Below, in pieces: positions 53,774-63,101 of a DNA stretch of 64,000 nucleotides. Source of the DNA: JBHEBG01 sp046557915. GTDB taxonomy: Bacteria > Bacteroidota > Bacteroidia > Flavobacteriales > Flavobacteriaceae. The position numbers and the translations under genes were made by a program. The DNA lies in the NCBI RefSeq assembly GCF_046557915.1, contig NZ_JBHEBG010000004.1:124001-188000 (forward strand), read 5' to 3'. The stretch's first letter is position 1. Each line of letters begins with the position of its first letter. The notes below the pieces were generated by a model. That model was not told where the DNA came from. It worked only from the letters and a program-made list of their open reading frames with translations, and made no database searches.

Positions 53774-54379
53774 TTAATCTTCTTGCTCCCTTGTTTTTCC
53801 CCTAAAAACACTTACTCCCGGATGTAGGGGATTGCCAGACGACCTTCGGAAAGATACAACCTGTCCTGCATGATATATGGCATCTGCAATGGGCCCATTG
53901 ATCATATTCCAAAAAGGATATTCACTTACCCTTTCCTTACCCTGAAAGATTACTTTCATATTATCGATTTCCGCACTTGTTTTTCCCAAAAACAATTCGC
54001 TGGCTTTCTTAATATTGTTTAAAGTACCTGCCCTTAACTCTTCAAAAGACATACCGGAAATATCTTGTGGACGGATGTTTGGAATACTTTGAGGAGCATT
54101 TACAATAGTTTCCGACAAGCTATAGATATGCTGCAAGGTTTCAAAAGTAGTACGCACTTCTTCAGAGGGTGCAAACTGCAAATCTTCCTCTCTAAGCCCT
54201 TCCGTAACCCAATAATAGCGATATCCGAGTCCGTCTATAAGCCTAGAAACCACATTCCCGGGGGTGTAGTCTGCCGGATAGTCCGGAATGGAATGGTAGG
54301 GCAGTACATTTTCCTTGGACTGTTGGGCGTTGGCAGAAAATAATATCGTAAACATAAAAAAGTACATTATTGATTTCAT
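53774..54379 (-). CDS. Exported DinB-superfamily protein
   Basis: A 201-residue protein with a signal peptide (about 1-19, SANAQ) and a DinB-like four-helix bundle: NVVSRLIDGLGYRYYWVTEGLREEDL, then VRTTFETLQHIYSL with the first His, and PIADAIYHAGQVVSFRR near 165 with the last metal-ligand His. DinB proteins bind divalent metals; several are bacillithiol-dependent transferases, so this family is of note in a genome with bshC. The start MKSIMYFFMF is chosen over an ATG 14 codons up. It lies 17 bases upstream of the previous gene. Confidence 0.8.
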   Translation of the reverse strand: MKSIMYFFMFTILFSANAQQSKENVLPYHSIPDYPADYTPGNVVSRLIDGLGYRYYWVTEGLREEDLQFAPSEEVRTTFETLQHIYSLSETIVNAPQSIPNIRPQDISGMSFEELRAGTLNNIKKASELFLGKTSAEIDNMKVIFQGKERVSEYPFWNMINGPIADAIYHAGQVVSFRRSSGNPLHPGVSVFRGKTREQED

Positions 54380-54437
54380 AGGTCGTTTTATCTCTATTGT
54401 GTTTGTAAAGCTAAGATACAAACAGACGGGTATATAG

Positions 54438-55166
54438 TTACCCTTTTTCTATGGAAAAACTTTTTCTGGAACGTGAAACCAAGGCACTATCTATGGTCTT
54501 CTTTTGATTGGCAGATAGTTTGTTTTCCCACGCGTTTAGAGAATGACCCGTGGTTTTTCTCAACATTTCCAGATAATAAATTATAATCTCGTATTTTCGG
54601 TCGGGACTAGCAAGCCCCACAAACCTGGACATCATGTATTCATCCTCAACCATATAACCTTTTTTCTTAAGAAAGGATCGGGTCAGAGCCCCCTCATTGG
54701 CAGGGTTTTCCTCGGCCAACTTTTTACTGTCATAATACCAAGTGTTCTGCCGGTACTTGTTTTTTCCTATGGTTTCTGCCTTATCAAAATTATAGTTATA
54801 TGTAAAATCCACGCTGGGTAAAAAACCTTCAAACTGAACGATAAACAATTTTTCTATTACACTGTCTTCGTTCACCGCAAATACAAATCGTTCTCCAGAG
54901 GCGATGGGCTTTCCTTGTATATCCTTCTCATATTCATCCGAGTTTGCCACAATTTCAAAATCGAAATTTCCTATATACTCAAATGTTTCGTGCACTTTAA
55001 TGGTAATTTCTGGTAGTTCATTAGAAATCAGCATATTATCTTGCACATATCTACTCTGGACAGTTTCCGGAGTGCCATTACCAATTTGCCTTTCGGGTTC
55101 TTTAACGGTTCTTTTGCAACACCAAAGAGCTATAAAACCCAGTACTATAAAGTGTTTTGTTTTCAT
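54438..55166 (-). CDS. Exported lipoprotein of unknown function
   Basis: A 242-residue protein with a signal and lipobox-like CC (ALWCC, about Cys16-17). The mature part mixes beta strands (NFDFEIVANSDEYEKDI; GERFVFAVNEDS) with a C-terminal helical segment (MMSRFVGLASPDRKYEIIIYYLEMLR). I do not recognise the family. It is on the same strand as the DinB-like gene, 58 bases upstream, and may share its message. Confidence 0.6.
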   Translation of the reverse strand: MKTKHFIVLGFIALWCCKRTVKEPERQIGNGTPETVQSRYVQDNMLISNELPEITIKVHETFEYIGNFDFEIVANSDEYEKDIQGKPIASGERFVFAVNEDSVIEKLFIVQFEGFLPSVDFTYNYNFDKAETIGKNKYRQNTWYYDSKKLAEENPANEGALTRSFLKKKGYMVEDEYMMSRFVGLASPDRKYEIIIYYLEMLRKTTGHSLNAWENKLSANQKKTIDSALVSRSRKSFSIEKG

Positions 55167-55309
55167 AGGATTTGATTTAAGTCATCTATATACTTCCGAT
55201 GGCTTTTTGGAGTTTAAAGTACGGTTTTTTTCGATGTATTGCCGTTAATTTATGGAAGTGGTCTTACTTTGGTATTTAACCATTTCTTTTCCTAAATTGA
55301 GCCACGATT

Positions 55310-55663
55310 ATGAAAAAAATAATTTTGGTTCTGTTTTTAATGGTGGGTACCCATAGTGCTAAGGCCCAATTGGAAAGCGACAAAGTTCTTCACTTTGGTG
55401 CCGGTGCGTTGAGTGGGGCTCTTGGAGCCTTGGTCGCACACGAACTTTCTGATGGAAATAGGGGTTGGACTTTCGCCGGTTCTGTTGGTGCAAGTCTTTT
55501 GGCCGGTTTGGCAAAGGAAGCCATTGATCAGCGCGACAATAATGCCTGGGATAACGGAGATCTTGCCGCCACTGTCTTAGGGGGGATTACTGTAGGGGTA
55601 ACCATTGATATTTTTACGGCAAAAAAGCGCAGAAAGGCTCGTAATATAGCACACCTAAAATAA
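55310..55663 (+). CDS. Small exported YfiM/DUF2279-like protein
   Basis: A 117-residue protein with a signal peptide (about 1-20, KAQ) and two glycine-rich helices. LESDKVLHFGAGALSGALGAL and the later GLAKEAIDQRD, then DLAATVLGGITVG, match the pattern DK..HF...K...D seen in the YfiM/DUF2279 group of small envelope proteins. The final Lys/Arg-rich tail (KKRRKARN) would face the cytoplasm if the helices span the membrane. Function unknown; convergent with the glycosidase gene, 13 bases apart. Confidence 0.65.
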   Translation: MKKIILVLFLMVGTHSAKAQLESDKVLHFGAGALSGALGALVAHELSDGNRGWTFAGSVGASLLAGLAKEAIDQRDNNAWDNGDLAATVLGGITVGVTIDIFTAKKRRKARNIAHLK

Positions 55664-55676
55664 TCATGGTATTGGT

Positions 55677-57707
55677 TTAGAAATTAAATTGCACCGGGAT
55701 ATCTTTTTTAAAAGGTTTCTCGGACACTACTTTGCTTTTTCGATTGTCCAAAAGCCGAACCACGGTGTTGTCTCCTTCTCTCATCACTTCAATATCGAAA
55801 TCCTGTCCAAAAGCTTTAACATTTCGAAGGGCCATGGTGTTCCAACCATCCGGTAACCTTGGTATCACGGTAAAACTGGCTAAGCCTGTTGGGGTTATTC
55901 CAAAAAGACCCTCGGTCAGTACCCTGCAATACAATCCGCTTTCTGCGGAAAGGTGCGCCATATTACCTTCCGGAAAGGCTTCCACCACATAGGGAACACG
56001 TTTCCCAAGCAAACGCTGCTTGGAAAACGCGATCAATTTTTCTGTGGAAACTTCCGTAGCACCTGCCAAAAAAGTTCCTCGTAATGCATATAAGGTACCT
56101 CTATCCCAAAACACCTCGGATACTTTTGGGTCTGCATTGTTCTTTTCTACATGAACACCGTTTTCCGTCCATAAACGCTCAAAAAGTGCCGCTATGGTAC
56201 CTTCTTTTCGTTCATGGATGCCCACAACAAGGGGCAGACATATCCAATGTCTTAAGAACTTATGTTCTTTATAATATTTATAGGTATGTAGGCCTTCGAC
56301 TTCGGAACCAAAATAACGTTCAATGGCCGTTTTTAATCTTTTACCGCGCTTTTTGTATGTACTACTGGGGATGCCCAAGGATTCAGCAAGATCTGTAGCA
56401 TGCCTTAAGGCACCATAATACAGGGATGAAGTAGAAAGATTGGCCCTACCGGTTTCTATACGGCCTTCCATTTCATCTGATTGGGATAACACTACACCTT
56501 CCTTGTTCAATTTGCTATGGTTGTATTCTAAACACCATTGTATTAACGGCCATAATTCTTGGGCGATGGCCTTGTCACCAAGGGCAAGGGCATACTGGCT
56601 AGCGCCATAGGCAATCATGGCGGCATCTCCTCTATCCAATGGGGAAGGAGGCTCGTATTCCTCTACCTCAAAGGCATAGGGCAAAGCCTCATAGGCTGCA
56701 TTCATCTTCCCGGCAAAGGCCCTATAGGTATTCATTGCTGAAATGTTGCCTACCTCATAACCTAAAAAAGGGAAGAAAGGATTTACATATTCTGCTTGGT
56801 CATTTGCCCAAATACCTACATAGTAACGGCCACCTCCCGGAGAATGGATCAATCCTAATTTGGAGTCGTAAATACTTTCAGAAGCCCTTATTTTTGAAAA
56901 TTCAAAAAGGGTATTTAAAATGGGCTCTGGTGTTTCCAGGTTAAGCGAGCCTGATATTTTGGACAAAAAATCTTGTCTAGATGTTAATTGCACGTCGTTG
57001 GTACAATCGGTAAAATCTTCCCCTTCTTTTTTGGCTTTCATATGGATATCACCAGAAAAGGACTGTCCAGGAGCAAGATAGATTTCCTCGGGAAAACAAG
57101 AACTGACGGCCCTAGAAAATTTGCCGTCTTTTCCTTGATCCTCGTAACGTAAGTTTGTGTTTCCTACAGATATGGTAATAGCTTGGTCAGAAGTATTGTA
57201 AAGTGTCCAATTTTCTATGAACAACCTTTCGTCCATAGACGGGAACAATTTTCTCGTTAGCGCAATCCCGGATTTGGATGTATGGTGCTGAAAATGCAGC
57301 ATACCGTTAATTTGGACAGATTTAACCTTACCGGGCTCAAATTGTTTGTTGCCAATGAAGAGTTTTGGTAAAATGGCATCCGAATAAGTATCTTTTAAAT
57401 AGGCTCTATAGATAAACCAACCAGGATCGTTATCTTTTATAAAGGGATGTAGTTGCGGAAAGAATATTTGTCTTTTCAGAGACAGCTGCCCCGTTGTATC
57501 TATGTTATAAGTAATGATGCCGGCCACCTTAGTACCTGCCATTTCAATATTGTCTTTATGCGGAAGGTTCTGATCAGCTTCTAAATCCCAGACGATGGAA
57601 GTGGGGGAAGCTATTTTCCAATGTTCCTTATAACTGTTTTGGGCAGATGTAAGGGAAACTATGAAGATAAATAGGATTACAACAGGGGGCTGGTATTTAT
57701 TTTTCAC
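55677..57707 (-). CDS. Exported six-hairpin glycosidase-like protein
   Basis: A 676-residue secreted protein with a signal peptide (about 1-22, TSAQ), an N-terminal beta-sandwich (about 25-260), then an (alpha/alpha)6 barrel (about 265-590) and a short C-terminal beta domain. Barrel marks are LIHSPGGGRYYVGIWANDQ near 300, SPLDRGDAAMIAYGASQY near 355 and DEMEGRIETGRANLSTSSLY near 410. This is the layout of rhamnosidase- and GH63/GH116-like hydrolases, probably cleaving a plant or algal polymer. Asp and Glu residues in SDEMEGR are candidate catalytic groups. The substrate is unknown; no CAZyme partner is adjacent. Confidence 0.75.
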   Translation of the reverse strand: MKNKYQPPVVILFIFIVSLTSAQNSYKEHWKIASPTSIVWDLEADQNLPHKDNIEMAGTKVAGIITYNIDTTGQLSLKRQIFFPQLHPFIKDNDPGWFIYRAYLKDTYSDAILPKLFIGNKQFEPGKVKSVQINGMLHFQHHTSKSGIALTRKLFPSMDERLFIENWTLYNTSDQAITISVGNTNLRYEDQGKDGKFSRAVSSCFPEEIYLAPGQSFSGDIHMKAKKEGEDFTDCTNDVQLTSRQDFLSKISGSLNLETPEPILNTLFEFSKIRASESIYDSKLGLIHSPGGGRYYVGIWANDQAEYVNPFFPFLGYEVGNISAMNTYRAFAGKMNAAYEALPYAFEVEEYEPPSPLDRGDAAMIAYGASQYALALGDKAIAQELWPLIQWCLEYNHSKLNKEGVVLSQSDEMEGRIETGRANLSTSSLYYGALRHATDLAESLGIPSSTYKKRGKRLKTAIERYFGSEVEGLHTYKYYKEHKFLRHWICLPLVVGIHERKEGTIAALFERLWTENGVHVEKNNADPKVSEVFWDRGTLYALRGTFLAGATEVSTEKLIAFSKQRLLGKRVPYVVEAFPEGNMAHLSAESGLYCRVLTEGLFGITPTGLASFTVIPRLPDGWNTMALRNVKAFGQDFDIEVMREGDNTVVRLLDNRKSKVVSEKPFKKDIPVQFNF

Positions 57708-57822
57708 GTTGGCGTATTTAAATATCGGATGAAATTGGTGTTATCAAATATAGATAACTTTTGTTAAGAATGTAGCCAATACATAGGCCATTTGCTCTAT
57801 CCTTGCAAGGCAGCGCAAAGGC

Positions 57823-59157
57823 TTACAAAAGCCCCCTGGCTTTTATTTCGAGGTATTTATTGATTGTATTTATGGTGAGGTTTTCTGGTTTGGTAAGTAC
57901 CGTTTGTATGCCGTGCTTTCGCAACTCGTTTACAATAAGTTTTTTCTCGTAAATGAATTTTTCGGCAATGGTTTGCTCAAATATTTGATGGGTGTTCTCA
58001 GCTTTCTTTTCGGCGAATTTGCCAAGTTCGGTGTTTTCGAAAAAGATAAGCACCAACAGATGATGTTTGGCAATGGCCTGAAGATAGGGTAGTTGCCTGT
58101 GTAGAGCGTCTAGAGTCTCAAAATTGGTATAAAGTAGCAGCAGACTGCGCTGATTTAGGTTACGCTTTATGTCCGCGTACAAACGGCCATAATCGCTTTC
58201 CACAAAATTGGTGCGCAGATTGTATAGGGTTTCCAAGATAAGGTTCATTTGGGCACTACGGCGCTGGGCCACAACCCGATTTTCAGTTTTATTACTGAAT
58301 GCGAACATTCCGGCCTTGTCTTGTTTCTTTAGGGCGATGTTGCTGATTACCAAAGTGGCGTTAATGGCATAATCCAAAAGGCTAAGTCCTTCGAATGGCA
58401 TTTTCATTACCCTTCCCTTATCGATTACGGAATAGATAGGTTGTGATTTTTCGTCCTGATATTGGTTTACCATCAGTTGGTTTTTCTTGGCCGTTGCCTT
58501 CCAATTGATGTTCCTAATATCGTCTCCTTGTATATATTCCTTGATTTGTTCAAATTCCATGGTATGTCCTATCCTACGTATTTTTTTTAAGCCGTATTCA
58601 AACAGTCGGTTCGTAAATGCGATAAGGTCGTACTTCCGCAATTGTAAGAAAGATGGATATACAGGAACTTCCTGAGCCTTGTTATAGGTATAGCGCCGAG
58701 CTACAAGCCCTAGGGGAGAACGGGCAAAGATGTTAAGGTTACCGAAGGAATAAACCCCACGGGTCAACGGACGCAAAGAATAATTAAAAAACATGTTCTC
58801 ACCCTTTGCAATGACCGCGTTGATCTCAAAATCACGTTTTTGAAATTGATGTGGTATTTCGTCAATTATTTTTGTCTTAGCTGTAAAGAGAAAAGTGTTG
58901 ATCAACCTTAGCTTAATAGGGTTTTCATCCCCGTTAGAAAGCTTGTCGGGCAAGAGACGCTCTCCATGGATACTTCCTTTGGAACCAAAAAGTAAAATAA
59001 TATCTACCACCAAAGCGGTAATGAAAATATAAAATAGCAGTTTTATAACTCCAAAAACATCAGGATATATATATGAGATGAGAAAACCAAGAATTAGGCT
59101 CACCAAGACCCTGAAGAACCGTTTTTCCAAATATATGTTTTTGAATATTTTTTTCAT
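57823..59157 (-). CDS. DUF58 domain protein
   Basis: A 444-residue protein with two N-terminal helices (about 12-50) and the DUF58 core: YIQGDDIRNINWKATAKKN near 215-233 is the family signature, followed by a VWA-like fold. The MIDAS acid residues are weak, as in this family. DUF58 proteins are regularly encoded with MoxR-type ATPases and membrane proteins, and act with them in an unknown envelope or stress role. The start MKKIFKNIY is taken three codons into the open frame. It is the last gene of this cluster. Confidence 0.9.
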   Translation of the reverse strand: MKKIFKNIYLEKRFFRVLVSLILGFLISYIYPDVFGVIKLLFYIFITALVVDIILLFGSKGSIHGERLLPDKLSNGDENPIKLRLINTFLFTAKTKIIDEIPHQFQKRDFEINAVIAKGENMFFNYSLRPLTRGVYSFGNLNIFARSPLGLVARRYTYNKAQEVPVYPSFLQLRKYDLIAFTNRLFEYGLKKIRRIGHTMEFEQIKEYIQGDDIRNINWKATAKKNQLMVNQYQDEKSQPIYSVIDKGRVMKMPFEGLSLLDYAINATLVISNIALKKQDKAGMFAFSNKTENRVVAQRRSAQMNLILETLYNLRTNFVESDYGRLYADIKRNLNQRSLLLLYTNFETLDALHRQLPYLQAIAKHHLLVLIFFENTELGKFAEKKAENTHQIFEQTIAEKFIYEKKLIVNELRKHGIQTVLTKPENLTINTINKYLEIKARGLL

Positions 59158-59203
59158 CCTTACCAATTGCAGTTACCTTGTTGCCGCGTTTTAGCTAAAA
59201 GTA

Positions 59204-60208
59204 TCATCGTGGTATTTCAATGGTTTCAACAATTTGTGTCACAACTTTTTCTGGTGTAAACCCTTCCATTTCGCGTTCTGGTGTTAGGATTATTCGGTGC
59301 GAAAGAATGGGCTTGCACACTTTCTTAATATCGTCCGGAGTTACAAAATCTCGTCCATTTATTGCAGCCAAGGCCTTGGAAGCGTCCATAATGGCTATCG
59401 ATGCTCTTGGGGAGGCCCCTAGATATAGGTTGGCGTTGGTACGCGTGTTGTTCACTATAGCTGCGATATACTTCATTAAATTATCCTCTATGATGATTTC
59501 CGTTATGGTATCTTGATAGGTTGCAATCTGCTTGGCCGAAAGGATAGAGGTCACCATGCTTTCCACATCTTTTCTTTTTTGTTGGTGTTTGCTTTCTAAA
59601 ATCTGTATTTCTTCCTCTAATGAAGGGTAACCCACATCGATCTTAAACAAAAAGCGGTCTAATTGTGCTTCGGGCAGTCTATAGGTACCTTCTTGCTCTA
59701 TGGGGTTTTGCGTGGCAAACACCAAAAAAGGCGGTTTCATGGCATACTCGGTACCATCTATGGTTATTTGACGTTCTGCCATGGCCTCAAAAAGGGCGGC
59801 CTGGGTTTTTGCCGGAGCACGATTTATTTCATCGATCAAAATGATATTGGAAAACAAAGGCCCTTTTTTAAACTCGAATTCCGAAGTCTTTACGTTAAAG
59901 ATGGAAGTTCCCAAGATATCACTGGGCATTAGATCTGGCGTAAATTGTATTCGACTAAAATCTACGTTCATGGTCTTTGCCAATAACTTGGCCGTAACCG
60001 TCTTCGCCACTCCCGGAACGCCTTCTATCAGCGCATGCCCATCGGCCAAAATGGAAATGATAAGCAGTTCTATCATATCTTGCTGACCAATAATTACCTT
60101 GGCCAATTCTGTTTTTATCTGGCTAACGGACTGCTGTAACTTTTCCAAATCTACCCGGTTGTTGAATTTTAAGGGATCTTGTGCCTGTTCTTTGTTTTGT
60201 TCCTCCAT
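59204..60208 (-). CDS. MoxR family AAA+ ATPase
   Basis: A 334-residue AAA+ protein, probably a chaperone-like ATPase that matures or remodels partner proteins. Walker A is GVPGVAKT (about residue 60), Walker B ILIDEINRAPAKTQAAL (about 122), and sensor 1 FLVFATQNPIEQEGTYRLPE (about 160), then the lid helices with the conserved GASPRASI. It lies 2 bases after the DUF4350 gene and 46 before DUF58, the standard MoxR-DUF58 pair. Substrates of this locus are unknown. Confidence 0.94.
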   Translation of the reverse strand: MEEQNKEQAQDPLKFNNRVDLEKLQQSVSQIKTELAKVIIGQQDMIELLIISILADGHALIEGVPGVAKTVTAKLLAKTMNVDFSRIQFTPDLMPSDILGTSIFNVKTSEFEFKKGPLFSNIILIDEINRAPAKTQAALFEAMAERQITIDGTEYAMKPPFLVFATQNPIEQEGTYRLPEAQLDRFLFKIDVGYPSLEEEIQILESKHQQKRKDVESMVTSILSAKQIATYQDTITEIIIEDNLMKYIAAIVNNTRTNANLYLGASPRASIAIMDASKALAAINGRDFVTPDDIKKVCKPILSHRIILTPEREMEGFTPEKVVTQIVETIEIPR

Positions 60209-60210
60209 GT

Positions 60211-61431
60211 TTACTGCTTAAAAGATGTTATTTTTTTGTTCAACTCAATGACGTCTTTTTCTGAATGTATTTCTTTGTTTTTGAGGTATGCTATAAAATC
60301 TATAAGTTCTTTTGTCTGTGCCAGCGGTTTTCCCGATTTGTCCGAGAGTTCCCGGGCCGTATTATCACTTATCTTATTGGTATCCATGTAGTAATGACTT
60401 CGTAGAAATTCCATAAAATAATTTAGTTTCTTACCAATAATATCCGTGTAATCTTTGTGCTGGTAGTAAAGGCTTCCAACAGTTTGTGCAAACGCTATGG
60501 AAGAGTTTTGAAGGGGTTCAATGACCGGGATAATCCGCTGTTCTCGTTTGCCCTTAAAAATCAGGAACAGTAAAATACCCAGTACCGTAACATAGTATGC
60601 CCACCTCAATGGGACCTGATTTAGCACAAAACGCATGGGCGAGTCTATCACCACCCTGCCACTTTTTTTATAATTATCCCAAAATACGGGTTTGTCCTTA
60701 AGGTACGAAAGGGAATGGGCCACATAATCCTTGTTCCCTTTTAGCATGTAGTAATTGCTATAGGCTTCGGGAGTGGTATTCAGATAAAAATTACCTGCGC
60801 CAAAAGCCACTTTAATATAATTCACCGCTTTGGTTTCGGTGGTTGAATCAATAATCTCCTCGCTTAGGAAATTAACTTCCGGATTAAAGCGTATATGTCC
60901 TAGAATTGTAGTCTTGGTACTATCTACACTGGTAAAATGCGACTTGTTCATCCCCCGTGTGTAATAAAACGCCTTATCGGAAAAAGCCCTATTGGTAAGG
61001 CTTACGGTTACCGTGTCCTCCAATACGGTATAGTTGTACCCGATGTTTAGATTTAAAGTGTCCGAAAGAAATTGTCCAAAATAGGTAGATGCCATAAACA
61101 CATCGTTTCCGCGATCTACAAATTTTAATAGCTGATTGGTCTCTTGGGCGTCCAAGTTTATACCATTGTTTATAAAGAGGTAGTTAGACCTTCCCAAGCT
61201 GTCACTTTCGGATAAAACCTCAAATGGACCTATGCTAAAACTCTCTAACGGATTATCCGGAAAAAGCTGGGGAAGCTCATTGAAAAGAACAAAACAACCA
61301 AACGGAATCTTTGAACTAGCAGTATATGAAGGTCTCCAATTCAGGGGTTTGGGGCGCGTAATTTCTAACACCACAATAGCCAAAAGTACAGCTACGAAAA
61401 TCCCGATGATTATTTTAGAACGTTTATCCAA
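60211..61431 (-). CDS. DUF4350 domain membrane protein
   Basis: A 406-residue protein with a helix at each end of a periplasmic domain (about 6-23 and 281-297). The domain has IPFGCFVLFNELPQLFPD near residue 43 and a Rossmann-like LFINNGINLDAQETNQLLKFVDRGNDVFMASTYF region, cut here to its key parts, typical of DUF4350. The cytoplasmic C-terminus is helical. It follows the DUF4129 gene with a one-base gap, so all are one operon with MoxR. Function unknown. Confidence 0.87.
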   Translation of the reverse strand: MDKRSKIIIGIFVAVLLAIVVLEITRPKPLNWRPSYTASSKIPFGCFVLFNELPQLFPDNPLESFSIGPFEVLSESDSLGRSNYLFINNGINLDAQETNQLLKFVDRGNDVFMASTYFGQFLSDTLNLNIGYNYTVLEDTVTVSLTNRAFSDKAFYYTRGMNKSHFTSVDSTKTTILGHIRFNPEVNFLSEEIIDSTTETKAVNYIKVAFGAGNFYLNTTPEAYSNYYMLKGNKDYVAHSLSYLKDKPVFWDNYKKSGRVVIDSPMRFVLNQVPLRWAYYVTVLGILLFLIFKGKREQRIIPVIEPLQNSSIAFAQTVGSLYYQHKDYTDIIGKKLNYFMEFLRSHYYMDTNKISDNTARELSDKSGKPLAQTKELIDFIAYLKNKEIHSEKDVIELNKKITSFKQ

Positions 61432-61432
61432 T

Positions 61433-62155
61433 TTACTCCAAAGTGTTTCTTAGTGCCACAAATTTGTGTTTGGCGGCCTTATATCCATTTTCATCTATAT
61501 ATTGTTCTCCATACCAGATGTAATCATATAGGTATGAAACCTCTTTAAAATGGTCTTTTATTTGTGGGGCGCTAATTTCATTTTGATAGTCGAGATTCGT
61601 TTTTTCAAAATGCCAATCTATAAGGCTTTTTTGCGATAGCGTTTTTAAGATCCTTAAAAATTGATAGCGAATCGCCAATCTGAAATCCTTTTGTTTTAAA
61701 GCGTCCTTTATGAGGGCGTCCAAATCTACATTTTCAATATGTTCTTCGGACAGGTTGATGTCTGTAAGGGAGGTCGATTTTTTGGTAAATACCGAGGATA
61801 AGTTTTCCCCAATAAGGAATTTTACGAGCAAATAAATGGCCAGTGCGCCCATAAGCGCATAGATGAGGTACTCTAATACCGTAAATATCCTTGGATCTAT
61901 ATTAATGCCGAATTTTTCCTGTAGGGTTCCAAAAAACCAATTGAGAAACCGTACAATAAGATTTTGCGCCTCCCCATCCTTGATATCATAATTAAACTCT
62001 TCCCCCGAATACTTTTGTTGAAGGTCTTCATTTAACAGCCGTTGCTCCAATACAGAGGTATTGTCTTGCGGTAATACCAAGCTATCGCTTACCTGCCCCC
62101 AAATTCCAAGGAAGGGTATCAACAAAAATAATACATGGATGTAGCGTCTAATCAC
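61433..62155 (-). CDS. DUF4129 domain membrane protein
   Basis: A 240-residue protein with a signal-like N-terminus (about 1-20), one central helix (about 93-112) and a cytoplasmic DUF4129 domain (about 148-235: FRLAIRYQFLRILKTLSQKS). In other bacteria DUF4129 is linked to transglutaminase-like and MoxR loci. Its 5' end overlaps the upstream membrane-protein gene by 8 bases, and its 3' end is 1 base from DUF4350. Function unknown. Confidence 0.87.
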   Translation of the reverse strand: MIRRYIHVLFLLIPFLGIWGQVSDSLVLPQDNTSVLEQRLLNEDLQQKYSGEEFNYDIKDGEAQNLIVRFLNWFFGTLQEKFGINIDPRIFTVLEYLIYALMGALAIYLLVKFLIGENLSSVFTKKSTSLTDINLSEEHIENVDLDALIKDALKQKDFRLAIRYQFLRILKTLSQKSLIDWHFEKTNLDYQNEISAPQIKDHFKEVSYLYDYIWYGEQYIDENGYKAAKHKFVALRNTLE

Positions 62156-63101
62156 TGTCTAGATTTCCGATTTGTTCAATTTTACTTCGGGTATTGGTGT
62201 TATATGTCTTCTCGTGTAGTGCGTAGTACAGAATTCCGTTTATGAATTGCGACAGGCATTGCCCATATACCATAATGATAAGCACAACACAAGTTCCTAA
62301 GGTGTAGATAATGGTGGGGATAATGGAAGCTCCTAAATCAACTTCGTTCTGAACAACATGAAACGTGTAAAACCCTATAAGAATACCCGGGATGGTTAAA
62401 ACTACCATGAGCAAAACACCATTTAAAAGGCCTAGGATAAAATTGACTCCCACGGATTTCCAAAAATTGCTTTTTACCAAAGACCACCCTTCGCCAAAAG
62501 CTTCAACAACGCCTTTGTTTTCTTGTAACAAACAAAAGAAAGACACTCCAAACCACGCCAGTATAAAGAATTGTAACAGGTATTGCACCAACATGCCCAG
62601 CAAGGGAATAAAAATCAGTATGAAACTTACAATGAAGTAACCTATAAAGGCCAGTATTAACAACAGGATAAAGACAAAAATACTACCCAGTTTTTCCTTA
62701 AAGAGATCCCAAACCTGTTTTTTATCAAATCGATTGCCTTTTTCGGATTCATATTTTATCATATAGGAGGCCGCCAAGCTATAGTTTAAAATAGCGACCA
62801 TAATAAAAATCACTAGAAAAAGTAAACCGCCTATACCCATGTAGATAAGATATGTCTCTTCAGAACCGGAGGTATCCACATAAAGCGAATTGCTTTGTGC
62901 AGTTATCATACCAATGAACCCCGATACCAGTAAATAACTGACAATCAATAATCCGATTAAAAATATACCGTTGTAGCTTAAAAAAATATTGGTGAATTTT
63001 TTTAGATTTTGTTTTATAAAATCGAAGTAAGTGGTGATGATGTCACCGAAATCGCGATTGATCTTAAGTTCTATGTACTTATTGAATGGTTTGTTTTGCA
63101 T
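62148..63101 (-). CDS. Polytopic membrane protein of the MoxR operon
   Basis: A 317-residue integral membrane protein with about six helices (near 43-65, 90-112, 135-160, 163-185, 220-245, 260-285). The sequence has the repeated-helix look of the DUF975/glycerophosphodiester phosphodiesterase membrane-domain type, with no catalytic residues visible. It overlaps the SpoIIM-like gene by 23 bases upstream and the DUF4129 gene by 8 downstream, so it belongs to the same message. Partner of the cluster; function unknown. Confidence 0.8.
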   Translation of the reverse strand: MQNKPFNKYIELKINRDFGDIITTYFDFIKQNLKKFTNIFLSYNGIFLIGLLIVSYLLVSGFIGMITAQSNSLYVDTSGSEETYLIYMGIGGLLFLVIFIMVAILNYSLAASYMIKYESEKGNRFDKKQVWDLFKEKLGSIFVFILLLILAFIGYFIVSFILIFIPLLGMLVQYLLQFFILAWFGVSFFCLLQENKGVVEAFGEGWSLVKSNFWKSVGVNFILGLLNGVLLMVVLTIPGILIGFYTFHVVQNEVDLGASIIPTIIYTLGTCVVLIIMVYGQCLSQFINGILYYALHEKTYNTNTRSKIEQIGNLDSD

